Part shown: positions 24,574 to 33,973 of the stretch, one piece after another
Layout: each line of letters starts with the position of its first letter
Numbering within the stretch: position 1 is the first letter of the stretch
Source: GCA-002726655 sp046582185
GTDB taxonomy: Bacteria; Pseudomonadota; Gammaproteobacteria; Pseudomonadales; Azotimanducaceae
Length of the DNA stretch: 64,000 nt
Direction of reading: 5' to 3'
NCBI GenBank assembly: GCA_046582185.1
Contig: JAYGEX010000013.1
Coordinates: 1 to 64,000 of the forward strand
Program-made: the position numbers and the translations under genes
The notes under the pieces: generated by a model
What the model was told of the DNA's origin: nothing
Seen by the model: the letters and a program-made list of their open reading frames with translations, nothing else
The model's database searches: none

Positions 24574-25320
24574 ATGAACAATCCGCAGGAAAATGCAAAA
24601 GCTTCTCCAGGCTCACCTATCGGTAATGTCGACCCAAAAGAGATTGCCAAATTTGACGCACTTGCTCGTAAATGGTGGGACAAGGATAGCGAGTTCAAGC
24701 CGCTGCACGAGATCAACCCCTTAAGACTCGCATACATCACCGACCGTGTTCCTCTCTCAAATATGCGCGTTCTGGACGTTGGCTGTGGCGGCGGCATATT
24801 GTCCGAAGCCATGGCTAAGGAAAGCGCAAGTGTGACCGCTATCGATATGGGTGAAGCACCCTTGAAAGTCGCTCGCCTACACCAACACGAGTCTAATCTC
24901 ACCATCGACTACCTGTTAACAACAGTCGAAGATTTAGCCGCCTCAGATGTCGAACGTTTCGACGTCATAACCTGCCTTGAAATGTTGGAACACGTACCCG
25001 ACCCTGGCTCCATCGTCGGAGCGTGCAAAAAACTACTGAAGCCGGAAGGCCATCTATTTCTATCCACCATCAATCGCAACCCAAAATCCTATTTGTTCGC
25101 TGTGATTGGGGCTGAATACGTTTTGAATCTACTAGCCAGGGGAACACACGACTACGCAAAATTCATTAAACCCGCAGAGATCACCCACTGGCTTCGGGAC
25201 CATAGCTTTTCGCTGCAGGACATAACGGGAATGAGCTACAACCCTATCACTGGCATCTACAAACTCTCCACTGACGTTGATGTGAACTACCTGGTTCACG
25301 CCACGACTCAAACCCAATAA
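24574..25320 (+). CDS. ubiG: Ubiquinone biosynthesis O-methyltransferase
   Basis: SAM-dependent methyltransferase that performs both O-methylations of ubiquinone synthesis. The 248 aa show UbiG features: EIAKFDALARKWWDKDSEFK at the N-terminus, motif I VLDVGCGGGILSEAMA, and CLEMLEHVPDPGSIV. An upstream in-frame extension to 24445 is rejected because GGAG lies 8 nt before the ATG at 24574 and the extension does not resemble the family. yciK follows after 12 nt; the phosphoglycolate phosphatase gene (gph/mupP) usually found between the two is absent. Confidence 0.96.
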   Translation: MNNPQENAKASPGSPIGNVDPKEIAKFDALARKWWDKDSEFKPLHEINPLRLAYITDRVPLSNMRVLDVGCGGGILSEAMAKESASVTAIDMGEAPLKVARLHQHESNLTIDYLLTTVEDLAASDVERFDVITCLEMLEHVPDPGSIVGACKKLLKPEGHLFLSTINRNPKSYLFAVIGAEYVLNLLARGTHDYAKFIKPAEITHWLRDHSFSLQDITGMSYNPITGIYKLSTDVDVNYLVHATTQTQ

Positions 25321-25332
25321 CTGACAAAAACT

Positions 25333-26067
25333 ATGGACTATATTGCACCTGAACAGCTCCTTGAAAATAAAGTGGTACTGGTAACCGGCGCTGGTGACGG
25401 AATTGGCCGAACAGCAGCCCTGGCATATGCCAAGCATGGCGCCACAGTTATACTGTTAGGGCGAACCACATCCAAGCTTGAAAGCCTCTATGATGAAATC
25501 AAGGACGCAGATTACGCTGAGCCCGGCATTGTCCCGATGGACCTGTCAACGACCACCGCATCAGATATCCAGGAACTGGTTGGGGTAATAGACAGGGACT
25601 ACGGGATACTCGATGGCCTCCTACACAATGCATCGATATTGGGAGACCGTATTCCCATTGAACAATACGACCTCAATCAATGGGCGAGAGTCATGCAGGT
25701 CAACTTTAACGCCGTCGTCATGCTAACCCAATTGTTGCTACCCGTAATCAAGAAATCAGCTTCCGCATCCGTCATATTTACCAGCTCCGGCGTCGGCGCG
25801 AAACCCCGAGCATACTGGGGCGCATATTCCGTTTCAAAATACGCAATGGAAGGTTTTGCCAAACTACTGGCAGAGGAACTCGAAAACACCTCCGAGATCA
25901 GAATCAACATCCTTAACCCCGGCGCCACACGTACCAGTATGCGCGCTGCCGCCTTCCCCGGTGAAGACCCGGCAACACTAAAAACCGCCGATGACCTCAT
26001 GGGCCTATATCTCTACCTCATGGGTGAAGACAGCAAAGCCGAAAACGGAAAAACCTTCAACGGATAA
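25333..26067 (+). CDS. yciK: YciK-family short-chain dehydrogenase
   Basis: A 244-aa Rossmann oxidoreductase. The cofactor motif is VTGAGDGIGRTAALAYAKHG, the NAG-equivalent is LHNASILG, and the catalytic Ser and YxxxK are in FTSSGVGAKP and GAYSVSKYAMEGF. The physiological substrate of YciK is not established. It is co-directional with ubiG, a linkage conserved in gammaproteobacteria, and probably in one operon with it. ATG at 25333. Confidence 0.93.
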   Translation: MDYIAPEQLLENKVVLVTGAGDGIGRTAALAYAKHGATVILLGRTTSKLESLYDEIKDADYAEPGIVPMDLSTTTASDIQELVGVIDRDYGILDGLLHNASILGDRIPIEQYDLNQWARVMQVNFNAVVMLTQLLLPVIKKSASASVIFTSSGVGAKPRAYWGAYSVSKYAMEGFAKLLAEELENTSEIRINILNPGATRTSMRAAAFPGEDPATLKTADDLMGLYLYLMGEDSKAENGKTFNG

Positions 26068-26217
26068 CAACCTTTAGTTGACCAAGTCGATCTATGATCA
26101 CCTCGCAGGGAAGAACTTACGTGGACCGGATGCGAAACCCAATCAAAGAAAACAAAAATCTCCCGAGGCTGTAGATCTACGACCACCAAGCAGAAGATGT
26201 CTATAAGTTTTTCCCGC

Positions 26218-26243
26218 AGCCTTCAGACGCTGTGCTGAAGGCT
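26218..26243. repeat. AGCCTTCAG palindrome between yciK and rluB
   Basis: AGCCTTCAG (26218-26226) and CTGAAGGCT (26235-26243) form a perfect 9-bp stem with an 8-nt loop. It lies in the 280-bp convergent gap, which holds no gene. The arms match the AGAGCCTTCAGC core found in the gyrA tail and the 33974 array. No T-run follows, so it is more likely a repeat unit than a terminator. Confidence 0.6.
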
Positions 26244-26349
26244 ACGGAAATAAAGGACAGACAACTCCTGCTAAGTGAACTTGGTTCGACAATATTTGAA
26301 TTGAACTAACATGTAGGCACCGTATCAACGCCTTACACAGAATTAAATG

Positions 26350-27090
26350 CTACGGCCGCTTAATCCCTGCCATCACATAGAGCTGCTTATATTCCTTACG
26401 TTGCAACTCCCGAAACTGCCCTGATTTAATTGCCGAAGGAATAAACAAACTGCCAAATCGGACTCGCTTCAGGCGACTAACCGTCAGCCCCTGGGACTCC
26501 CACAAACGTCGAACCTCACGATTTCGACCTTCCATCAATACAACGTAGTACCAACGATTAGCACTATCATCAGACTTACCCTTCTTGATATCGCTAAACG
26601 ACGCCTTACCATCCTCCAACAAGACTCCATCTCTCATGTTCTGAAGTTGTTCATCGTCGACATTTCCCAACACCCTTACCGCATATTCTCGCTCAATCTG
26701 AGCTGAGGGATGCATCAGCTTATTGGCTAACGCGCCATCTGTAGTAAAAATTAGCAAGCCAGACGTATTAAAGTCGAGGCGACCCACAGAAATCCAACGC
26801 TGCCCTTTTAGCCTGGGTAATTTATTGAACACAGAAGGACGGCCCTCCGGATCATCCCGCGAACAGATCTCGCCTGTTGGCTTGTTATAGATCAGGTACT
26901 TATGCCGAATTGCTTTCTGACTTATATATTTACCATCGACGGCTATCTTGTCTTCTTCGGAAACCCGGTCTCCAATACTTGCGACCCTGCCATTAACCTT
27001 GATACGGCCAGCCTTAATCCATTCCTCCATGCCACGACGACTACCAAAGCCATGTGCGGCCAAGACCTTTTGTAATTTTTCATCTGTCAT
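26350..27090 (-). CDS. rluB: 23S rRNA pseudouridine2605 synthase
   Basis: Isomerises U2605 of 23S rRNA. The 246 aa have an N-terminal S4 domain (LQKVLAAHGFGSRRGMEEWI) and the RsuA/RluB catalytic domain with the active-site Asp in VGRLDFNTSGLLIFTTDG and the MEGRNREVRRLWE motif. It lacks the long basic or acidic C-terminal extension seen in many RluB proteins. It lies downstream of scpB on the same strand, the usual linkage. ATG at 27090. Confidence 0.93.
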   Translation of the reverse strand: MTDEKLQKVLAAHGFGSRRGMEEWIKAGRIKVNGRVASIGDRVSEEDKIAVDGKYISQKAIRHKYLIYNKPTGEICSRDDPEGRPSVFNKLPRLKGQRWISVGRLDFNTSGLLIFTTDGALANKLMHPSAQIEREYAVRVLGNVDDEQLQNMRDGVLLEDGKASFSDIKKGKSDDSANRWYYVVLMEGRNREVRRLWESQGLTVSRLKRVRFGSLFIPSAIKSGQFRELQRKEYKQLYVMAGIKRP

Positions 27091-27220
27091 CTAGCTGGTT
27101 CCTGGACGTAAGGTCGAAAATCTTAGAAATGGTTGCGAAACCTAATTATTGTTAGGCAGTTTAATTTATCAGTAGCGAAGGAAATGACGCTGAAGATCAT
27201 TGCTCCAAGACAAGCCTTTA

Positions 27221-28324
27221 TTAGGGCTTATCGCCCGCAGGCTCATCATCGGCAGGCTCGTCTTCCTCCGCAAAGGCAGCATTCATTATGTCCTGAGCCA
27301 CCGACCCCCCGAATGAATCGGCCGCTGGCGCAGCGTCTTCTACTGATGATTCATCGCCTTCAGCTTTCGGCTCATCGTCTTGCTCGTTCCCTGAATCAAT
27401 CGTTGGGGCATTCTCATCCGAAGTATTCTCTTCAGAAGCACTCTGTTCAGAAGTACTCTCTTTCGATGTAATCTCTTCTGAGGCATGCCCGGCACCATCA
27501 TCTGAATCCGCAGTTGATACAGGCTCATCTTCTTCGTCATCCAGATCATTCTCAGGCTCTTCTTCTACGAACAGCTTGCGAATATTGTCTTGAATGGCGT
27601 TAACTTTTTCGGTTACTTTCTCAAGGTCCACATCCTCTATACCAGAAGTATCTTCCTGCTCGCCTTCATTCAACTCCAGGCTTCTGATCTCAATGAGATC
27701 CTCCTCAAGGTTGAGTTCCTCATTCATCTTATCGAGATCTTTGATATCGGAAAGTGTCGGAAGCTCATCCAGGCTGTCCAGATTGAAGTAATCCAGGAAA
27801 GTTTTCGTGGTTGCATAGATCGCAGGCCGCCCAGGTACATCTCGATGCCCAACGACTCGAACCCACTCCCTTTCCAGCAAAGATCTCATGATATTGGTTG
27901 ATACGGCAACGCCCCGGATCTCTTCAATATCGCCCCGGGTAATCGGTTGCTTGTAGGCAATCAGGGCAAGCGTTTCCAGCAAGGCGCGTGAGTACCTGGG
28001 CGGCCGCTCTTCCCAGAGCCTTCCAACCCATTCACCATAATCCTGACGCACCTGAAAGCGATAACCACTGGCAACCTGCTTTAGTTCGAAGCCACGACCA
28101 TCACAATCCTTTTCTATCTCTGCCAGAACCTCTCGCAGATCGGCACGGGCAGGCTGGCCTGTCTCAAACAGCGAGATCATTTGATCGATACTGAGGGGCC
28201 GATCCGCAGCTAATATCGCACCTTCCACGATCTGTTTGATGGGTGGCATTGCAGTTATATTGTCACTGCCACGGTCAACGTCACTGCCACTGTCATCACT
28301 ATCGATTTCGATATCATCACTCAT
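27221..28324 (-). CDS. scpB: Segregation and condensation protein B with long acidic tail
   Basis: ScpB dimerises through winged-helix domains and binds ScpA in the SMC-ScpAB condensin. Residues ~27-190 are the conserved part (IVEGAILAADRPLSIDQMI, RFQVRQDYGEWVGRLWEERP, IAYKQPITRGDIEEIRGV, GHRDVPGRPAIYATTKTF). From ~195 to 367 the protein is a low-complexity acidic region dominated by Asp, Glu and Ser, with repeated SEE/TSE units, so it is nearly twice the ~200 aa of typical ScpB. Acidic extensions occur in some gammaproteobacterial ScpB proteins; the function is unknown. It follows scpA after 8 nt. Confidence 0.93.
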   Translation of the reverse strand: MSDDIEIDSDDSGSDVDRGSDNITAMPPIKQIVEGAILAADRPLSIDQMISLFETGQPARADLREVLAEIEKDCDGRGFELKQVASGYRFQVRQDYGEWVGRLWEERPPRYSRALLETLALIAYKQPITRGDIEEIRGVAVSTNIMRSLLEREWVRVVGHRDVPGRPAIYATTKTFLDYFNLDSLDELPTLSDIKDLDKMNEELNLEEDLIEIRSLELNEGEQEDTSGIEDVDLEKVTEKVNAIQDNIRKLFVEEEPENDLDDEEDEPVSTADSDDGAGHASEEITSKESTSEQSASEENTSDENAPTIDSGNEQDDEPKAEGDESSVEDAAPAADSFGGSVAQDIMNAAFAEEDEPADDEPAGDKP

Positions 28325-28332
28325 GATCTTGG

Positions 28333-29208
28333 TTAATTCTCTTCTTCAAATTCAGTTGTTGCTTCCTCGCTGCCCGTCCTAGCCTTGACATGGATAGGTG
28401 CGAACGGCTCTGTTTGTACAATTTCCACCAGCGATTCCTTTATCAATTCCATCATCGCCAGGAAGGTAACGATTAAGCCCGCACGGCCTTCTTCCAGGTT
28501 GAATAAGGACATGAATGGAATGAACTGCTCGCCAGCATCTGAAACGCGATCAAGAATATGTGACATCCTCTCTCTGGTGGATAAAGGTTCCAGTTCAATG
28601 CGATGGCTCGTATAGTTCTCTGATCTTTTCAGTACCTTGGATAGGGCGATCAACATCTCCTGCAGATGTACTTCAGGCAGCGGCTTCTCGCGATCCATAA
28701 CCGGCGCGTCTGCATTGGCAACCCAGTAATCACGGTTGGTTCTGGGTATTTCATCCATGTCTAGCGCAGCAGTCTTAAAGCGCTCATATTCCTGCAATCT
28801 TCTGATCAACTCGGCCCTGGGATCTTCCTCCTCTTCCTCGGCGTCGCTTTGCCTCGGCAGTAACATTCGGGATTTGATTTCAGCAAGCACTGCTGCCATG
28901 ACGAGGTATTCAGCTGCAAGCTCAAATTGCATGTCCGTCATCAGCTCGATGTAGGTCATGTACTGACGTGTAATTTCCGCAACCTTAATTTCCAGGATAT
29001 CCAGATTTTGGCGGCGGATAAGATAAAGCAATAAGTCCAGAGGTCCTTCAAAAGCTTCCAGGATCACTTCAAGCGCGTCAGGGGGTATGTAAAGATCCAG
29101 CGGCAGCTGGGTCATTGGTTTACCTTCCACAACGGCAAAGGGCATCTCACTCTGCTGCACTCCAGAGTTCAATTCAGATTTCTCGCTGTCGACTATCGTC
29201 TCTTCCAT
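28333..29208 (-). CDS. scpA: Segregation and condensation protein A
   Basis: The kleisin subunit that bridges the SMC head and neck. The 291 aa include the N-terminal kleisin helices (LEAFEGPLDLLLYLIRRQNL, EITRQYMTYIELM, AAEYLVMAAVLAEIKSRMLL) and the C-terminal winged helix (ATFLAMMELIKESL-type; here IVTFLAMMELIKESLVEI). It is followed by scpB, consistent with assembly of one complex. The smc gene itself is not in the window. ATG at 29208. Confidence 0.95.
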   Translation of the reverse strand: MEETIVDSEKSELNSGVQQSEMPFAVVEGKPMTQLPLDLYIPPDALEVILEAFEGPLDLLLYLIRRQNLDILEIKVAEITRQYMTYIELMTDMQFELAAEYLVMAAVLAEIKSRMLLPRQSDAEEEEEDPRAELIRRLQEYERFKTAALDMDEIPRTNRDYWVANADAPVMDREKPLPEVHLQEMLIALSKVLKRSENYTSHRIELEPLSTRERMSHILDRVSDAGEQFIPFMSLFNLEEGRAGLIVTFLAMMELIKESLVEIVQTEPFAPIHVKARTGSEEATTEFEEEN

Positions 29209-29252
29209 TTTTCCGACCCTTTAAAAAGCCTCATATTCCCGATAACCCGGAG

Positions 29253-30467
29253 TTATCGATAATCCAGCCCCATCGCTGATCTCACTTCTTCAAGTGTTGC
29301 CTTGGCAATCGTTCGTGCCTTTTCACAGCCTTCAGCAACGATGCTCTTTACCAGATCAGGATTATCTTCATACTGTTTCGCCCTGTCCCGCATGGGCTGT
29401 TGCTCTTCAAGCACTTTTTCTATCAGCGGTTTCTTGCAATCAACGCAGCCTATTCCGGCTGTCTTGCAACCTTCCTGTATCCAGGATTTGGTCTCTTCAT
29501 CGGAGTAAATCTCGTGCAGTGAAAATACCGGGCATTTCGCAGGATCCCCAGGATCAGTACGCTTAACCCTGGCTGGGTCGGTGGTCATTGTCTTGATTTT
29601 TTTCTCAACAAGTTTAGGGTCTTCCCGAAGGGAGATGGTGTTGTTATATGACTTGGACATTTTTTGCCCATCGAGGCCAGGCATCACTGAAACATCAGTT
29701 AACAGGGCTTGAGGTTCAGGCAGAATCACCTTGCCGCCGCCATCCAGATAGCCAAACAAGCGATCACGATCGCCCAGCGATACATTTTGCTGCTCGGATA
29801 TTATTGCCTGGGCTTTCTCCAATGATTCCTTGTTACCTTGCTCCATGTACTCCCGTCGCAGCACTGTGTACATCTTGGCATTCTTGCGGCCCAGCTTCTT
29901 AATGGCCGCCTTGGCCATCTCTTCATAGCCAGGCTCCTTGCCGTAGACATGATTAAAGCGCCGGGCTATTTCACGAGTCATCTCAACATGAGGAACCTGA
30001 TCTGCACCCACCGGAACATTGCCCGCCTGATAGATCAGGATATCTGCACTTTGCAATATGGGATAACCAAGAAATCCGTAAGTCGCAAGATCCCTGTCAT
30101 TGGACTTGGCAACCAGATCCTTGTAGGTAGGAACCCTCTCCACCCAGCTGAGTGGCGTAATCATCGACAGCAGCAAATGCAGCTCGGCATGCTCAGGCAC
30201 CCGGGACTGAATAAATAACGTCGCCGAGCCAGGATTTACGCCCGCTGCCAGCCAGTCGATGACCATCTGCCAGACATTGTCTTCGATAACTCTTGTATCT
30301 TCATAGTGCGTCGTCAGCGCGTGCCAGTCAGCCACGAAAAACATGCAATCGTATTCGTGCTGCAGACGGATCCAGTTTTTAAGGACGCCGTGGAAATGGC
30401 CAAGATGTAATTGGCCTGTTGGACGCATGCCGGACAGCACACGTTTTTGCGCTTCAATGAGACTCAA
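29253..30467 (-). CDS. trpS: Tryptophanyl-tRNA synthetase
   Basis: Class I synthetase for tRNA-Trp. The HIGH motif is LHLGHFHGVLKNW and KMSKS is GLDGQKMSKSYNNTI. At 404 aa it belongs to the longer TrpS type common in gammaproteobacteria other than enterics, with an inserted segment between the Rossmann halves (AKAAIKKLGRKNAKMYTV, GYLDGGGKVILP). The reported start at 30467 is TTG without a good ribosome-binding site; a GTG eight codons later is an alternative, and no ATG lies upstream in frame. An array of 15-bp repeats begins ~85 nt upstream. Confidence 0.93.
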   Translation of the reverse strand: MSLIEAQKRVLSGMRPTGQLHLGHFHGVLKNWIRLQHEYDCMFFVADWHALTTHYEDTRVIEDNVWQMVIDWLAAGVNPGSATLFIQSRVPEHAELHLLLSMITPLSWVERVPTYKDLVAKSNDRDLATYGFLGYPILQSADILIYQAGNVPVGADQVPHVEMTREIARRFNHVYGKEPGYEEMAKAAIKKLGRKNAKMYTVLRREYMEQGNKESLEKAQAIISEQQNVSLGDRDRLFGYLDGGGKVILPEPQALLTDVSVMPGLDGQKMSKSYNNTISLREDPKLVEKKIKTMTTDPARVKRTDPGDPAKCPVFSLHEIYSDEETKSWIQEGCKTAGIGCVDCKKPLIEKVLEEQQPMRDRAKQYEDNPDLVKSIVAEGCEKARTIAKATLEEVRSAMGLDYR

Positions 30468-30552
30468 GAGAACACCCGGGTTTTGGACAATTAGCGTTTA
30501 AATAATAAATAGCTTTAGATAATAATAAGTAACTGGCTCGCGCCGGACTATA

Positions 30553-30611
30553 TTGAATCGAAAAAAGTTGAATCGAAAAAAGTTGAACCGAAAAGAGTTG
30601 CATCGGAAAGA
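30553..30611. repeat. 15-bp tandem repeats upstream of trpS
   Basis: Four units of consensus GTTGAATCGAAAAAA, the first two identical and the last two with substitutions. The last unit contains AAAAGAGTTGCATC, which recurs exactly in the array upstream of gntR (44292-44305). The rest of the 320-bp trpS-yciO gap shows no gene. Confidence 0.8.
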
Positions 30612-30790
30612 ACGTAAACGAACGGGAAATTTTCAATCGACAACCAAGGAGGTTTTGCCGGCAATTATACTCACTGAGTTCCGACTTGTCGCGTAAATGT
30701 CACCCCGGAAGATGAAAATGACAATCGACCAGGTATTCAGGGTTTATGCGGTAATCCAGGTCGGAATCTATGCCCGATCTATGTCATAAG

Positions 30791-31414
30791 CTATACCATA
30801 AAGAGATCAGTTCCACCCTTACCTGCACGAGTCACCACGGGGATGTCGTCCTCCAAATTGACGACTGTGGTTGGCTCCAGACCACAGAACCCACCATCGA
30901 TCACCAGGTCCAGCTGATGCTCAAGAATGTCCCTGATTTCATCGGGATCGGTGAGCGGATATTCGTCACCAGGCAACATCAAAGTGCTACTCATTAAAGG
31001 CTCACCGACTGCCGCGAGCAGGGCTTCACAAATACGGTTATCTGGTACCCGCAGGCCGATGGTCTTTCTTTTGGCATGAACGAGTCGCCGAGGCACCTCT
31101 TTGGTAGCCGGTAAGATAAATGTATATGGCCCGGGCGTTGCCGTCTTAAGAAGGCGGTAAGCGCTATTACTAACCTTGGCATAAACACTAAGATCAGACA
31201 GATCGCGACATACCAAGGTGAAGTTATGCTGTTGATCCAATTTTCGAATCTGGCGTATCTTCTCGAGGGCCCGCTTGTCTCCGATATGACAACCAATAGC
31301 GTAAGCAGAGTCCGTAGGGTAGGCAATGACGCCTCCTTTTTTGACAATATCTGCCGCGTGATTAATCAAACGCTGCTGTGGATTCTCCGGATGGATTCTA
31401 AAGAACTGGCTCAT
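30791..31414 (-). CDS. yciO: YciO-type threonylcarbamoyl-AMP synthase family protein
   Basis: A 207-aa member of the Sua5/YrdC/YciO family, closest in pattern to E. coli YciO: MSQFFRIHPENPQQRLINHA at the N-terminus, GGVIAYPTDSAYAIGCHIGD, HNFTLVCRDLSDLSVYAKVS, and KRKTIGLRVPDN. YrdC/TsaC makes the threonylcarbamoyl adenylate used for t6A37 in tRNA. YciO has lost some basic residues of that site and has weaker or unclear activity, so the exact reaction is uncertain. It is transcribed divergently from yciB. ATG at 31414. Confidence 0.93.
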   Translation of the reverse strand: MSQFFRIHPENPQQRLINHAADIVKKGGVIAYPTDSAYAIGCHIGDKRALEKIRQIRKLDQQHNFTLVCRDLSDLSVYAKVSNSAYRLLKTATPGPYTFILPATKEVPRRLVHAKRKTIGLRVPDNRICEALLAAVGEPLMSSTLMLPGDEYPLTDPDEIRDILEHQLDLVIDGGFCGLEPTTVVNLEDDIPVVTRAGKGGTDLFMV

Positions 31415-31529
31415 TTAGGCTCGTGGTGAAAAAAGCGCCTATTCTAGCCCAATTGCCCTACGCATCTCTGTATTAAATGAATTATCATGCCTGACTTAAT
31501 CTATCCTCGATTGAGAGAAATAAGCTCGG

Positions 31530-32099
31530 GTGAAACAATTCGTAGAATTTATTCCGGTAGTGCTATTCGTGGTCGTCTATTTCACCACGCGAGATATCTA
31601 CACCAGCACGGCCGTGCTGATGGTCGGGGTCTGCTTTCAGGTGGCCTTCGAGTACATCAGGTACCGCAAGGTTGAAAAAAAGACCAAGGTGATCTTCTGG
31701 GTAGCGATATTGTTTGGCGGCGCTACGCTGGTATTTCGAAACCAGGAGTTCATTCAGTGGAAGCCGACGATCGTTAACTGGATGTTCGCGATTGCCCTTG
31801 CCTCAAGCCAAATATTTGGCAAAGAGAATTTTATCAAGAAGATGCTGTCTGACCAGATTCAGCTGCCGGATCATGTATGGCGAAATCTGAGCTACGGTTG
31901 GTCATTTGGTTTTGTGATCGCGGGTGCCTTGAATTTACTGGTCGCCTATAATTTTGACCTCGACTTCTGGGTTACCTACAAGTTAGTTGGTGGCTTCGCT
32001 ATCACGCTGATTTACATGGTCATCACCATGATCTACCTGGTCAAAGGTGGTTACATAGATGAAGATGCGGCAAAACCAGAAGCCAAACCGGAACAATAG
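31530..32099 (+). CDS. yciB: Inner membrane septation protein YciB (IspZ)
   Basis: A polytopic inner-membrane protein linked to envelope integrity and cell division. The 189 aa contain about five TM segments, with the family patterns MKQFVEFIPVVLFVVVYF, YIRYRKVEKKTKVIFW, FRNQEFIQWKPTIVNW and WRNLSYGWSFGFVIAGALN. A short acidic C-terminal tail follows the last TM. The start is GTG at 31530. It heads a compact plus-strand run with yciI, the SH3 protein and pdxJ. Confidence 0.93.
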   Translation: MKQFVEFIPVVLFVVVYFTTRDIYTSTAVLMVGVCFQVAFEYIRYRKVEKKTKVIFWVAILFGGATLVFRNQEFIQWKPTIVNWMFAIALASSQIFGKENFIKKMLSDQIQLPDHVWRNLSYGWSFGFVIAGALNLLVAYNFDLDFWVTYKLVGGFAITLIYMVITMIYLVKGGYIDEDAAKPEAKPEQ

Positions 32100-32101
32100 A
32101 C

Positions 32102-32401
32102 ATGTTATATGCGATTATCAGTTCAGACGTCAAAGATTCCCTGACCGCACGAGGACAATCGAGACCAGCACACCTTGATCGCCTGACGACACTTAACAAC
32201 GAAGGGCGGCTAATTCTTGCAGGCCCCCACCCTGCCATAGACAACGATGATCCAGGTGGTGCCGGATTCACTGGCAGCCTTGTAGTTGCCGAATTTGACT
32301 CCCTCGCAGCTGCCCAGACCTGGGCGGACGAAGACCCTTATATTGCAGCTGGCGTCTATGCCGAGGTGATCGTCAAACCGTTTAAGAAAGTATTCCCCTG
32401 A
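32102..32401 (+). CDS. yciI: YciI family protein
   Basis: A 99-aa ferredoxin-like alpha/beta protein of the YciI family, with the family's central His and Asp (RPAHLDRLTTLNNEGRLILA) and the terminal FADPDPYIxAGVY-like segment (ADEDPYIAAGVYAEVIVKPF). Its biochemical activity is not established. It starts 2 nt after yciB, a conserved pair, and is followed 2 nt later by the SH3-domain gene. ATG at 32102. Confidence 0.92.
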   Translation: MLYAIISSDVKDSLTARGQSRPAHLDRLTTLNNEGRLILAGPHPAIDNDDPGGAGFTGSLVVAEFDSLAAAQTWADEDPYIAAGVYAEVIVKPFKKVFP

Positions 32402-32403
32402 AA

Positions 32404-33093
32404 ATGCACCTCCTATTTACAGTAATACTGACACTGACCACAATGACGTTCACTATAATGTTTGTGCCGCAAGCGCTGGCTGACACCGTTTATCTACGGG
32501 ACACGCTATACGTACCGCTTCGCGGCGGGCAATCGTCAGAGCACCGTATATTACACCGTGGGATTCGCAGCGGGACCAAACTCCAGCTCCTGGAGGTGAA
32601 CGAAGATAGTGGATACAGCCGCGTGCAAATGAGTGACGGACTCGAAGGCTGGATTCAGAGCCAGTACCTCAGTGAAGAGCCGACCGCAGAGTTAATGCTG
32701 AACGAAGAACTGTCAAATATTGAAGCCGTGAGAGCAAGAAATATAGAAGTCCTGGCGCAGCTGGAACTAAGCCAGTCAAGTGAACAGGCGCTTAGCGAAT
32801 CAAACATGTCTCTGCAGCAGCAAAACACCGAATTGAGAGAAGAGCTCGAACACATCACCGGGCTGGCTGTTAATGTCATCTCAATCAATGAAGAGAATAA
32901 GCAGCTGCGGGACGAGCATGATTCTCTCCTCGGTGAAATTGACGCAATATCAGTATCCAATCAGGCCTTTCAAGATACATCAGACCAGAAGTGGTTCTTA
33001 AATGGCGCCGGCACAATCCTCGTGGGCTTACTCTTTGGATTCTGGTTCTCCAGGAGGATCTACAATCGGCGAAGCACTAGTGGCTGGTCATGA
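32404..33093 (+). CDS. SH3-domain signal-transduction membrane protein (YgiM type)
   Basis: A 229-aa envelope protein of the YgiM (TIGR04211-like) type. Order: signal peptide (1-26, ending ALA), bacterial SH3 domain (VYLRDTLYVPLRGGQSSEHR to GLEGWIQSQYL), a coiled coil (~75-180, rich in Glu, Gln and Leu), and one C-terminal TM helix (AGTILVGLLFGFWFS) followed by basic residues. The SH3 part would face the periplasm. The molecular role is unknown. Its stop overlaps the pdxJ start (ATGA). Confidence 0.88.
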   Translation: MHLLFTVILTLTTMTFTIMFVPQALADTVYLRDTLYVPLRGGQSSEHRILHRGIRSGTKLQLLEVNEDSGYSRVQMSDGLEGWIQSQYLSEEPTAELMLNEELSNIEAVRARNIEVLAQLELSQSSEQALSESNMSLQQQNTELREELEHITGLAVNVISINEENKQLRDEHDSLLGEIDAISVSNQAFQDTSDQKWFLNGAGTILVGLLFGFWFSRRIYNRRSTSGWS

Positions 33094-33860
33094 AAACCAA
33101 ACTTAGCGTCAACCTGAACAAGGTAGCACTCATACGTAATTCCAGAGATACAACCATTCCGAGTGTCGTGGATGCTGCCATTACCTGTATAGCCAATGGT
33201 GCACAAGGTATTACTGTCCACCCACGACCAGACATGAGACATATTCGCCCATCTGATGTTTACGATCTTGCTGAATTATTATCCGCAGATGAATACCAAG
33301 AGATCGAATTTAATATCGAAGGTAACCCATTTGCCGGGCCAGAGAGCAACGGATTCCCGGGTTTCATGGAGCTGGTTAACGGCGTGGGCCCTCACCAATG
33401 TACTCTGGTACCTGACGATAGCAGCCAGTTAACATCAGATCACGGCTGGAACCTCAGCGGTGAATCTAATCGATTGAAGCCACTTTGTGATGCCTTACAA
33501 GGGAAAGGCATTCGTGTCAGCTTATTCATGGATCCTGAGGCAGAGCAGATTAAATTAGCCTCACATCTGGGGGTGGACAGAATAGAGTTCTATACCGGCC
33601 CATTTGCTGATGAATTTGGTAGCGCGAGTGCCGAGAAGACCTTGATTCCATTTATTGAGACTGCCGAATTAGCAACAGATCTCGGACTTGGCATCAACGC
33701 AGGTCACGATCTAAACCTGGACAATCTGAAAACCTTCTGCTCACGAGTATCCAATGTTGCCGAGGTCTCAATTGGCCACGCCATCATCACCGATGCCCTG
33801 TGGATGGGACTCGCGACTACTGTCACAAAGTATCGAGAAATTCTGGATCAGCTAGACTGA
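33090..33860 (+). CDS. pdxJ: Pyridoxine 5'-phosphate synthase
   Basis: Condenses 1-deoxyxylulose 5-phosphate with 3-amino-2-oxopropyl phosphate in the DXP-dependent vitamin B6 pathway. The 256-aa TIM barrel shows LSVNLNKVALIRNSR, ITVHPRPDMRHIRPSDVYDL, CTLVPD, VSLFMDP, IEFYTGPFA, LGINAGHDLN and EVSIGHAIITDALWMGL. ATG at 33090 overlaps the preceding stop by 4 bp, so the two genes are coupled. Followed by a tandem repeat array rather than a recognisable terminator. Confidence 0.97.
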   Translation: MKTKLSVNLNKVALIRNSRDTTIPSVVDAAITCIANGAQGITVHPRPDMRHIRPSDVYDLAELLSADEYQEIEFNIEGNPFAGPESNGFPGFMELVNGVGPHQCTLVPDDSSQLTSDHGWNLSGESNRLKPLCDALQGKGIRVSLFMDPEAEQIKLASHLGVDRIEFYTGPFADEFGSASAEKTLIPFIETAELATDLGLGINAGHDLNLDNLKTFCSRVSNVAEVSIGHAIITDALWMGLATTVTKYREILDQLD

Positions 33861-33973
33861 TTTCACGCTGTACGGCGCCGGTCCGTTCAGATCCCTGGGC
33901 ATCGTACGTGTTTAACGCACCCTGGCTTTGAATCGTCATTACCCTGCAGATGTTGGGGGCTTTTCAACTCAGA

